A stretch of DNA of 6,277 nucleotides from CAZMCC01 sp964564695 (GTDB lineage Bacteria > Planctomycetota > Phycisphaerae > Phycisphaerales > UBA1924), in contig CAZMCC010000143.1 in the NCBI GenBank assembly GCA_964564695.1, forward strand, positions 1-6,277, in the 5' to 3' direction. A program made the position numbers and the translations under genes. Under the pieces are notes generated by a model. The model saw nothing but the letters and a program-made list of their open reading frames with translations, was not told the origin of the DNA and made no database searches. This document shows, piece after piece, positions 1-5,482 of this stretch (the first letter of the stretch is position 1; each line of letters begins with the position of its first letter).

Positions 1-119
1 GCGAGCCATCGGATCCGACCTCGCCCTTGCCTCTTAGTTCACGGCGTTGCCCTTCGGGGTCGGATGGGAAGGGGAATCAAGAGGGATGGGCGGCACTTTT
101 TCCGGGGGTGGCGCTCGAA

Positions 120-168
120 GACTCGCTTCACCCCCGGCTACTCACGACCAGGCCTTCGGCCTGAAGCA
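120..168. repeat. Possible planctomycete-type intergenic repeat element with hairpin
   Basis: The stretch contains a perfect 6-bp stem, CAGGCC (149-154) and GGCCTG (158-163), with a TTC loop, preceded by a C-rich segment (CACCCCCGGCTACTC). This layout, a CCGGCTA motif followed by a CC-TTC-GG hairpin, resembles short intergenic repeats I recall from planctomycete genomes, which often produce spurious ORFs containing SPPAT-like peptides. There is only one copy in this window, so repeat status rests on recollection. No U-tract follows, so it is not a typical intrinsic terminator. Confidence 0.3.
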
Positions 169-272
169 CTCGCGACACCATGGCCGTCTCGCGCGGCGAT
201 CACACGTGGCCTTCCGATCGTCTCCCGGTCAGCCCTTGTCTCCGCAACTGCGGTCCCGCCCGCTCGCCGCCC

Positions 273-278
273 GATAAT
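273..278 (+). promoter_or_regulatory. Candidate -10 element of ftsW
   Basis: GATAAT matches the TATAAT consensus at five of six positions and lies 12 nt before the ATG at 291. No good -35 hexamer stands at 16-18 bp upstream. Transcription from here would give a leader of only about 5-6 nt. No Shine-Dalgarno sequence is seen between it and the ATG. Confidence 0.35.
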
Positions 279-290
279 GGTGCACCCCGC

Positions 291-1812
291 ATGCTCCGCT
301 CCGGCCAGATCGTCTTCCTGTGCGTCCTCGCGCTGCTCACCGTCGGCGTGGTGATGGTCAATTCGGCGGGCATGAGCATCGACCCGAAGGCGGCGGTGAC
401 GATCGAGTCGATCCTGCTGTCGCGGTCCACGCTCTACATGGGGCTGGCGATCGTCGCGATGTCGATCGTGGCGCTGCTGCCGGTCCGGCCGCTTGCGGAC
501 TCGCTCGTGGCGCGGGGGGCCGGACCGTCGCTGTCGATCGGGGGGGGTGGGGGGGGGCGGTCGTCGCGGATTCCCGAGATCCCGTCGGCACTCCTCCTCG
601 CGNNNNNNNNNNCGACCCCGCTCCTACGGGGCGGTGGCGTCGGGCGGGTGGCGGCCGGGGGGCTTCGTCCGTTTCTGGCGCGTGGGGGCGCCCGGGGGGG
701 GGGGGGGGGTGGGGCGGGGGGGGGGGGCGGGGGGGGGGGGGGGGGGGCGGTCGTCGCGGATTCCCGAGATCCCGTCGGCACTCCTCCTCGCGAGCGCCGT
801 GCTCATCGCGATGCTCTCGACCACCTACTGGCCGGTGATCGGGCGCGAGGTCAACGGGTCGCACCGCTGGGTCGGCCTCCCCACCAAGGAGTCGCCGTTC
901 ACCTTCCAGCCGTCCGAGATCGCCAAGTGGGGGATGGTCATCCTCATGGCGTGGTACGGCGTCGTGTATTCCTCGCGACTGGGCAGCCTCACCCGCGGGC
1001 TGCTCCCGGGGCTCATCCCGGTCGCGCTCGTCGGCGGGTTCATCGTCGTTGAGGACCTGGGCACGGGTGTGCTCGTCGCGTCGGTGGCGTGCTTGCTGCT
1101 GCTCGCGGCCGGGGCGCGGGTGGTGCACTTCCTGCTGTTTGTGCCGTTCGCCCTTGGGGCGTTCGCGGCGGCGGTCATCGCGAGCCCGTATCGCCTGCAG
1201 CGCCTGGCCACGTTCCTGGATCCGTACGCCGAGCCGCAGGGGGCCGGGTACCACATGATCCAGTCGATGGTGGCCGTGGCGAATGGGGAGGTCTTCGGGC
1301 GCGGGCTGGGGTTTGGTCTTCAGAAGTTCGGGTACCTGCCGGAGGACCGGACGGACTTCCTGTTTGCCGTCATCTGCGAGGAGCTGGGAGTCGCGGGGGC
1401 GGGGCTCGTGATCGGGCTGTACCTGCTGCTGATGTGGTGCGGGCTGGCGATCGTGCGGCGTGAGCCCAACCCGATGCTCAAGCTCGTGGCCCTCGGGGTC
1501 GTCGCGACCGTCGGGGCCCAGGCGCTCATCAACCTCGCGGTCGTCACCGGCCTCGGGCCGACCAAGGGCATCGCCCTGCCGATGCTCAGCTCGGGCGGCA
1601 CGGGGTGGATCCTCACCGCGGCCAGCCTGGGGCTCATCGTCTCGATCGACCGCACGTGCCCGGAGTACGGGGCAAGCCGCACCTCGCGCACGGAGGCGGC
1701 GACGGACCACCCTTTTGAGCGCGCGGTCCGCGGCCTGATCCCGGTCGTTGCGCCCTTTCTCAAGCAGAGCCGTGGGGCGGCAGCGACCTCGGGGGGGGGA
1801 CGCCGGGCATGA
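291..1812 (+). CDS. ftsW: FtsW, SEDS-family peptidoglycan glycosyltransferase (frame interrupted by an assembly gap)
   Basis: FtsW is a polytopic inner-membrane protein that polymerises lipid II into glycan strands at the septum, together with a class B penicillin-binding protein. The first part (291-602, 104 codons) and the second part (793-1812) lie in different frames. Dropping 603-792 joins them into 443 residues, normal for the family. Numbered on that protein, the SEDS signatures are VNGSHRW near 124-130, FQPSEIAK 142-149, EDLGTG 191-196, GYHMIQS 256-262, GRGLG 273-277, YLPEDRTDFLFAV 285-297 with CEELG after it, and VVTGLGPTKGIALPMLSSGG 354-373. The last block and the following murG favour FtsW over RodA. 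About ten hydrophobic segments are present. A Gly6 run (84-89) sits in the TM2-TM3 linker and may be partly base-calling noise. ATG 291 is chosen because the protein then begins directly with the first membrane segment; an in-frame ATG at 180 adds an unlikely polar, Pro-rich leader. The stop overlaps the murG start. Confidence 0.93.
549..602 (+). repeat. 54-bp direct repeat, copy 1 (left contig end)
   Basis: Bases 549-602 are identical to 739-792, an offset of exactly 190 bp. This copy is in frame with the ftsW start and encodes GRSSRIPEIPSALLLA. It runs straight into the N block. It is most likely the end of the left contig, overlapping the right contig, rather than a biological repeat. Confidence 0.85.
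603..612. other. Assembly gap (10 Ns) inside ftsW
   Basis: Ten undetermined bases sit between two copies of the same sequence. A fixed small N block between overlapping ends is what a scaffolder writes when it fails to merge contigs that overlap. The true gap size is probably negative, about -180 bp. Confidence 0.9.
613..738. other. Probable low-quality contig end with poly-G runs (not genuine sequence)
   Basis: This stretch contains G runs of 16 (694-709), 12 (716-727) and the start of a 19-G run (729-747). It has no FtsW-like reading in any frame. Its first part shows patchy, gapped similarity to about 424-450 (for example CTAC then GGGGC then TGGCG in the same order, at close to the 190-bp repeat offset). 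That fits an error-rich second reading of the preceding ftsW sequence. Poly-G is the usual failure product of two-colour sequencing chemistry; that cause is inferred. Confidence 0.7.
739..792 (+). repeat. 54-bp direct repeat, copy 2 (start of clean right contig)
   Basis: This is identical to 549-602. It is in the frame that continues to the FtsW stop at 1812, one base out of phase with copy 1. Sequence after 792 (SAVLIAMLSTTYWPVIG) continues naturally from the end of copy 1 at 602, so only one copy is needed in the gene. Confidence 0.85.
1794..1800 (+). promoter_or_regulatory. SD-like purine tract before murG
   Basis: A run of G ending in A (GGGGGGA) lies 8 nt before the murG ATG at 1809, inside the last codons of ftsW. 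It only loosely matches GGAGGA. Together with the ATGA overlap it suggests translational coupling of murG to ftsW. Confidence 0.4.
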
Positions 1813-3047
1813 GCGCGGGCTCGCCGATGTCGAGCGGGCCGGTCGTGATCTTCGCGGGCGGGGGCACGGGGGGGCACATCTACCCGGCGCTGGCGATTGC
1901 GGAAGAGCTCGAGCGGATCCGGCCCGATGCGCGGAGCGTGTTCCTGTGCTCCGACAAGCCGCTCGACGCGCGCATCCTGGCCGAGGAGGGTGCGCAGCCG
2001 CTGCACGGGGCGGTGAGTGATCTTGCGTTGCGGTCGTATATGACGCTGTCGGCCCGGGCGTTCGCGGTTCGGCCCAAGGGGCTGTGGCGCTTTGTGCGGT
2101 CGTGGGGGCCGTCAGTACGGCGGGCGCGCCGGCTGATCCGCGGGCTGCGGACTTCGAGCGATGGCGGGCACCGGCGGGTGATCGTCGTGGCGATGGGCGG
2201 TTATGTCGCGGCCCCGGCGGCGCGGGCGGCGGTGAAGGAGCGTGCGGACCTGACGCTTGTGAACCTGGACGCCGTGCCGGGGAAGGCGAACCGGTGGATC
2301 GCGGGGAAGGCCGATCGGTCGCTGACGAGTGCGCCGGTGAAGGAGTCGTTCGCGCGCGAGTGGGTGCCGGTGCGTCCGATCGTGCGGGCCAAGGCAAGGG
2401 CGTCGCGATCGCACGAGCAGTGCCGTGCGAATCTTGCCAAGCGGTATCCGGCGCTCAGCCCGGGCACTCGCACGCTGATCGTCACGGGCGGCAGCCAGGG
2501 GGCGCGGTCGATCAACTTGTTCATGCGCGCGTTCGTGCGTGCCAACGCGGGGGCGCTGGTCGGCTGGCAGATCGCGCACCAGTGCGGGCCGGGGGGAACG
2601 GCCGAGAGCTCCGCCGATGCGCTGCGGAGCGCGTACGAGAGCGCGGGCGTTGCGGCGGTGGTCGAGGAGTTCGTGACCGACATGGCGACGTGGTGGGGGG
2701 CGGCGGACGCGTCGATCTCGCGGTCGGGCGCGGGGTCGGTCGCCGAGGTGTGGGCCAACCGGGTGCCGACGCTGTTCCTGCCGTACCCGCATCACCGCGA
2801 CCAGCACCAGAAGCTGAACGCCGAGCCGCTGGTGAGCGCGGGTGCGGCGGTGCTGCGTGACGACCTGATTGATCCCGAGAAGACGCTGGCGAGCGTCGGG
2901 CCCACCCTCACGGGGCTATTGACGCACCCCGAGAAACTCGCGGCGATGCAGGCCGCACTCCACAAACTTGGACCTGCCGACGGGGCGGCGAGCGTGGCCC
3001 GGGTGTTATCGGCGGCGCTAGGTGCCGCTAAGGTCGACCTACCTTAA
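1809..3047 (+). CDS. murG: MurG, UDP-GlcNAc:lipid I N-acetylglucosaminyltransferase
   Basis: MurG transfers GlcNAc from UDP-GlcNAc onto lipid I at the inner face of the cytoplasmic membrane, making lipid II, the substrate of FtsW. It is 412 residues long, somewhat longer than the usual 355-365. The GT-B fold is readable in order: N-terminal glycine loop GGGTGGHIYPALA (17-29), GGYVAAPAARAA (130-141), NLDAVPGKANRW (152-163), the interdomain GGSQGARSIN (227-236), then the UDP-GlcNAc site SRSGAGSVAEV (304-314) with the conserved Glu313, and PYPHHRDQHQKLNA (325-338). The NLDAVPG block replaces the HEQN-type motif of the E. coli enzyme, so the acceptor side differs. The start overlaps the ftsW stop (ATGA); Met7 at 1827 is an alternative start. 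The extra length lies in the region near 95-122, the 190-212 linker and an extended C-terminus. The TAA stop lies inside a candidate terminator. A full operon is likely, transcribed with ftsW. Confidence 0.96.
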   Translation: MSAGSPMSSGPVVIFAGGGTGGHIYPALAIAEELERIRPDARSVFLCSDKPLDARILAEEGAQPLHGAVSDLALRSYMTLSARAFAVRPKGLWRFVRSWGPSVRRARRLIRGLRTSSDGGHRRVIVVAMGGYVAAPAARAAVKERADLTLVNLDAVPGKANRWIAGKADRSLTSAPVKESFAREWVPVRPIVRAKARASRSHEQCRANLAKRYPALSPGTRTLIVTGGSQGARSINLFMRAFVRANAGALVGWQIAHQCGPGGTAESSADALRSAYESAGVAAVVEEFVTDMATWWGAADASISRSGAGSVAEVWANRVPTLFLPYPHHRDQHQKLNAEPLVSAGAAVLRDDLIDPEKTLASVGPTLTGLLTHPEKLAAMQAALHKLGPADGAASVARVLSAALGAAKVDLP

Positions 3048-3066
3048 ACGGAGGTCGCTTTTTCTT
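3035..3066 (+). terminator. Candidate intrinsic terminator of the ftsW-murG operon
   Basis: CGACCT (3035-3040) pairs with AGGTCG (3052-3057) around an 11-nt loop that contains the murG stop codon. After one C it is followed by TTTTTCTT (3059-3066). The stem is short (6 bp), but the U-tract is striking in such GC-rich DNA. It fits the change of operon at this point. Confidence 0.45.
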
Positions 3067-3068
3067 CG

Positions 3069-3097
3069 TGTGTCAAACCACAGCGTTGTGGTAAACT
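3069..3097 (+). promoter_or_regulatory. Candidate promoter with overlapping palindrome for the 3108 operon
   Basis: TAAACT (3092-3097) matches four of six bases of the -10 consensus and is preceded by TGG, an extended -10. The -35 region (TGTGTC at 3069-3074, 17-bp spacer) is weak. A perfect inverted repeat ACCACAgcgtTGTGGT (3077-3092) touches the first base of the -10, where a repressor or activator could bind. The -10 ends 10 nt before the ATG at 3108, so the leader would be very short. The block is clearly more AT-rich than its surroundings. Confidence 0.45.
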
Positions 3098-3107
3098 CCC
3101 CTCCGGC

Positions 3108-3788
3108 ATGCCCACGCCGATCGCGGAGAAGGGATCAATTCGACTGCGGACCCGGTGCGTGCTCTGGCACGCGCCGGGCATGGTGGTCCCCCCGAATCTC
3201 GGGTCGAGCCTGACGGCACGCCCTGTGGACGTTGTGGCCTGCGACAACCCGTATACGGCCCTGGGCGCCCTGTGCTGCGGCGCGAGCGGGGAAGCCTCGC
3301 GGCCGACTCTGCTGGTGTTGATCGAGCCGGCGACGCTGGCGCTGGCGGCGCGGGTTTTGGTGCTGGCGGAGCAGTATGTGCCGCACGCGGCCCGGTGGGC
3401 GTATGAGTCGGCGGCCGAGGTGAAGTTGCGGGCCGTGACGCCGGCGCTGGTGGCGAACCTGAATCGGGCGGTTCCCGTACCCCTCCCGACGGTCATTACC
3501 ACCCGGAGCGGCGCCGCGGCGCCGGCCGGAGTGGGGGGAGTGGGCGGGGTGGGGGGGGCGCCCAACGGAGTGCACGGCGAGATGGGCAAGTCGATCCCTA
3601 CGTTGCGGGACCCCCCAGCGCAAAAGTTGCCGAGTTCGGCGCTGAAGGACGAGGGTTTGCTCTCGGTCGGACTGTCCGCTGAGGAGTTGGCGATGCTGCT
3701 TGCCGAAGCACCCGAAAACTCGGGGAGCACGCCCGTGGCGCCGCCGAGTCGTCAGGTGCCGCCGTCGTCTCCCGGAGCTTCCCGATGA
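3108..3788 (+). CDS. Hypothetical protein with receiver-like N-terminal half, partner of the GGDEF gene
   Basis: I do not recognise this 226-residue protein. Residues 16-73 alternate strand and helix as in a response-regulator receiver: CVLWHAP (17-23), VDVVACDN (40-47), helix PYTALGALCCG (48-58), then TLLVLIEP (67-74). Glu73 stands near where the phosphoacceptor Asp of a true receiver would be. A long Ala/Leu-rich helical stretch follows (75-105). Residues 134-180 are low-complexity (GVGGVGGVGG at 141-150). A short amphipathic segment, LLSVGLSAEELAMLLAE (184-200), precedes a Pro/Ser tail. There is no signal peptide or membrane helix, so it is probably cytoplasmic. The stop overlaps the start of the diguanylate cyclase gene (ATGA), implying co-translation and a shared role, perhaps as regulatory partner; that is inference. 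The ATG at 3108 has no Shine-Dalgarno. A later in-frame ATG at 3180 is less likely because it would remove the first strand. Confidence 0.72.
   Translation: MPTPIAEKGSIRLRTRCVLWHAPGMVVPPNLGSSLTARPVDVVACDNPYTALGALCCGASGEASRPTLLVLIEPATLALAARVLVLAEQYVPHAARWAYESAAEVKLRAVTPALVANLNRAVPVPLPTVITTRSGAAAPAGVGGVGGVGGAPNGVHGEMGKSIPTLRDPPAQKLPSSALKDEGLLSVGLSAEELAMLLAEAPENSGSTPVAPPSRQVPPSSPGASR
3774..3777 (+). promoter_or_regulatory. Ribosome binding site of the GGDEF gene
   Basis: GGAG stands 7 nt before the ATG at 3785, inside the last codons of the preceding gene. It supports this start and reinitiation-type coupling across the ATGA overlap. Confidence 0.55.
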
Positions 3789-5290
3789 GCCCGACCCACC
3801 CCTCCAACCCGCTCGAAGCCGACAACCGAGGCGGCAACGCGGCGCCTGTAAACGGGGCCGGGGTTGTGACGCCGCGTCGGCGGGTGATTCTCGTTGGGCG
3901 GACGGGACTGGATGGGTCGCTCGCGGGCGATCCGTCGACGGGGGTTGTCGGGACGGTCGATGCGCTGGGGGCGATCGGGGCGCTGTCGCGCGGCACGGGG
4001 ACTGGTGGGGGGGGCGGCGGGGGCGGATCGACGGTTGTGGTGGGGCCCGACGCCGATCCGGGGGCCGACGCGGGGCGGTTCATCGAAGGTCTGCGCCAGG
4101 TCGACCCCGCGGTGCGCGTGGTGGTCGTGGGCGATCAGACGCGCGGGGTGTATGACGAGGCGCTCGCGGTGGGGTCGAAGGACTTGTCCGGACCGGGCCT
4201 GGGGGGGGGGCCGTCGGCGGGGACGGCGCTGCCCAAGTCGCCGGTGGTGGTCGAGGTGCCCGCGGGCACGGCGCCCCCCCCACCCAGCGCGTTCACCGAT
4301 CTTGAGCCGGCGCCGATCGAGCCGGTGGTGGTCGGGTCGCAGGGCGTGAGCGTTTCGCTCGCGGGGGACCTGAACACGGCGGAGACGCCGCTGGTGGAGG
4401 CCCTCTTGCACGGGCGTGACCTGCTGCTGCCGGCGCTCGAGCTGGTGCGCACGCGGGTGGGGAGCAAGGACATCGTGTTCGTTCCGGCCCCCCCACACCC
4501 CGCCGCGGGCGAGGCTGCTCAGGCTGACGGATCGTGGTCGGCGAGTGTGGTTGTGTCGCACGCGGGCATCGAGCACGGACGCCTGGTGAGCGCGACGCTG
4601 CCGGCGGCGAGGCTCGACGAGTCGTCGCGCTGGCTCGGGGCGTGGCTGGCGCTCAAGAACCAGCACGACCAGCTGCGCCACGCCGCGTTCACCGACGAGC
4701 TCACGGGCGCGTACAACCGCCGATACTTCTCGCGGTTCCTGCTGGGGGCGCTCGAGCAGGCCCGGGTGCGGCGCGTGCCGCTGACGGTGCTTGTTTTCGA
4801 CATCGACAACTTCAAGACGTACAACGACCGGTACGGGCACGCGGCGGGGGACGAGATCCTCAGCGAGGTGTCGCGCCTGATGCGGAGCACGATCCGGCCG
4901 GCGGACAAGGTGTGCCGCATCGGCGGGGACGAATTCGCCGTGATCTTCTACGACCCCGCGGGCCCGCGCTCGGGGCGCAACGACGCGGACGCTCCCCCCG
5001 CGGCCCCCGAAGCCACGCCGGGTCCGGGCCAGGCCGGCGGCTCGCCGGCGTCGATCTTCTCGATCGCGACGCGCTTCCAGCGCCAGATCTGCGAGCACCG
5101 CTTCCCCAAGCTCGGGACCGAGGCTCCGGGCACGCTCACGATCTCGGGCGGCATGGCGACGTTCCCGTGGGACGGCAACAGCGCCGAGGAGCTGCTCCAG
5201 CGGGCCGACGAGCTCGCGATGAAGAGCAAGCAGGCGGGCAAGAACGTGATCACGCTCGGGCCGGGGTCTGAACGCGTCTGCCGGATGTGA
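3785..5290 (+). CDS. Diguanylate cyclase: degenerate receiver, GAF-like region, GGDEF domain
   Basis: The C-terminal domain should condense two GTP into the second messenger c-di-GMP. The 501-residue protein reads in order as follows. First is a receiver-like domain (32-135: RVILVG, a Gly8 run at 74-81, TVVVGPD, VRVVVVGDQ, EALAVGSKDL) in which the expected phosphoacceptor Asp seems to be missing. Next is a Pro-rich linker (145-180), then a weakly GAF-like region (about 187-290) ending in the signalling helix WLALKNQHDQLRHAAFTDELTG. The GGDEF domain spans about 300-493, with LVFDIDNFKTYNDRYGHAAGD (metal Asp339, guanine-contacting Asn347) broken into its usual spacing, and RIGGDEFAVIF with GGDEF at 380-384. 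The inhibitory site RPAD (371-374) lies exactly five residues before GGDEF, so product inhibition is expected. An Ala/Pro-rich insert (391-422) interrupts the domain after GGDEF. No membrane helices are seen, so it is cytoplasmic. It overlaps the upstream hypothetical gene (ATGA) and has a GGAG ribosome site. Confidence 0.93.
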   Translation: MSPTHPSNPLEADNRGGNAAPVNGAGVVTPRRRVILVGRTGLDGSLAGDPSTGVVGTVDALGAIGALSRGTGTGGGGGGGGSTVVVGPDADPGADAGRFIEGLRQVDPAVRVVVVGDQTRGVYDEALAVGSKDLSGPGLGGGPSAGTALPKSPVVVEVPAGTAPPPPSAFTDLEPAPIEPVVVGSQGVSVSLAGDLNTAETPLVEALLHGRDLLLPALELVRTRVGSKDIVFVPAPPHPAAGEAAQADGSWSASVVVSHAGIEHGRLVSATLPAARLDESSRWLGAWLALKNQHDQLRHAAFTDELTGAYNRRYFSRFLLGALEQARVRRVPLTVLVFDIDNFKTYNDRYGHAAGDEILSEVSRLMRSTIRPADKVCRIGGDEFAVIFYDPAGPRSGRNDADAPPAAPEATPGPGQAGGSPASIFSIATRFQRQICEHRFPKLGTEAPGTLTISGGMATFPWDGNSAEELLQRADELAMKSKQAGKNVITLGPGSERVCRM

Positions 5291-5459
5291 TACAGGCAGG
5301 TACGCGGAGGACGCGGAGAGCGCGGAGGAACGCGGAGAAGAAGATTGTGATGTAAGCAAACGCGGAGTGCCGGCGATTTTCGCCGACGCAGCGATGCCAT
5401 CGACGGCTTCTCGCTGATTCCTGCCTTTACTCCGCGTACCTCTGCGTTCCTCCGCGTAC
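5291..5459. repeat. Inverted CGCGGAG repeat cluster between convergent genes
   Basis: The left arm carries CGCGGAG at 5303, 5312, 5321 and 5331 (spacing 9, 9, 10) and again at 5361. The right arm carries the reverse complement CTCCGCG at 5430 and 5450, with a variant CTCTGCG at 5440 (spacing 10, 10). AGGCAGG (5294-5300) and CCTGCCT (5420-5426) also mirror each other. The arms could fold into a long imperfect hairpin. Similar GCGGAGG-type periodic repeats are known between genes of many GC-rich bacteria; here they lie between two genes that converge, where they could end transcription from both sides. Confidence 0.75.
5371..5385. terminator. Small hairpin at the centre of the inverted repeat
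   Basis: CGGCG (5371-5375) pairs with CGCCG (5381-5385) around ATTTT. There is no U-tract after it on either strand, so it would not work as a classic intrinsic terminator alone. It may form the tip of the larger inverted repeat. Confidence 0.3.
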
Positions 5460-5482
5460 GGCCTTGGCGGTGCGGGTCCGGC

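Larger units (their letters stand above)
1..290. other. Non-coding region upstream of ftsW
   Basis: No convincing gene is visible on either strand. One plus-strand frame open from the left edge ends at TAG 35-37 after the residues RAIGSDLALAS; this could be the tail of an upstream gene, but it is too short to identify. The other open frames here change composition abruptly and have no recognisable protein sequence. In many bacteria murD or mraY lies upstream of ftsW; neither can be recognised in this stretch. The region contains a hairpin (149-163) and a -10-like hexamer (273-278), listed separately. Confidence 0.55.

Noticed and set aside
149..163. Intrinsic terminator at the CAGGCC-TTC-GGCCTG hairpin
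   Set aside because: No T-tract follows on either strand, and no gene end is recognised just upstream.
47..354. Small plus-strand frames upstream of ftsW (ending at 277 and 354)
   Set aside because: They overlap each other and the ftsW start, are Arg/Ser/Pro-rich without pattern, and one derives from the hairpin element at 149-163.
549..792. Direct repeats flanking a segment, as in a mobile element insertion or a real tandem duplication
   Set aside because: The inner segment carries Ns and homopolymer G, has no coding content, and its removal restores the reading frame; a contig-overlap artefact explains it better.
358..2397. 679-residue open frame on the minus strand across ftsW and murG
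   Set aside because: It is the antisense shadow of GC-rich coding DNA: Arg/Pro/Ala-rich, crosses the N block and poly-G noise, and has no recognisable domain, while the plus strand holds clear FtsW and MurG motifs.
3531..3570. Frameshift in the hypothetical gene at the G-rich GVGGVGG tract
   Set aside because: The frame stays open on both sides and ends at a well-formed ATGA overlap, so no shift is needed, although single-base errors in G runs cannot be excluded.
3044..3730. 228-residue minus-strand frame opposite the hypothetical gene
   Set aside because: It covers the same span as the 3108 gene, so a choice was needed. The plus frame has ATGA coupling to the next gene, a promoter candidate before it and structured N-terminal sequence; the minus frame would end on the terminator and murG stop with no such support.
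3752..5359. 535-residue open frame on the minus strand across the GGDEF gene
   Set aside because: It is antisense to a gene with complete GGDEF motifs, Arg/His/Pro-rich in composition, and runs into the repeat region; it is a shadow.
5303..5456. CRISPR array from the repeated CGCGGAG units
   Set aside because: Units are only 7 bp, spacing is 9-10 bp, and orientation flips halfway; there are no spacers of CRISPR length and no cas genes.
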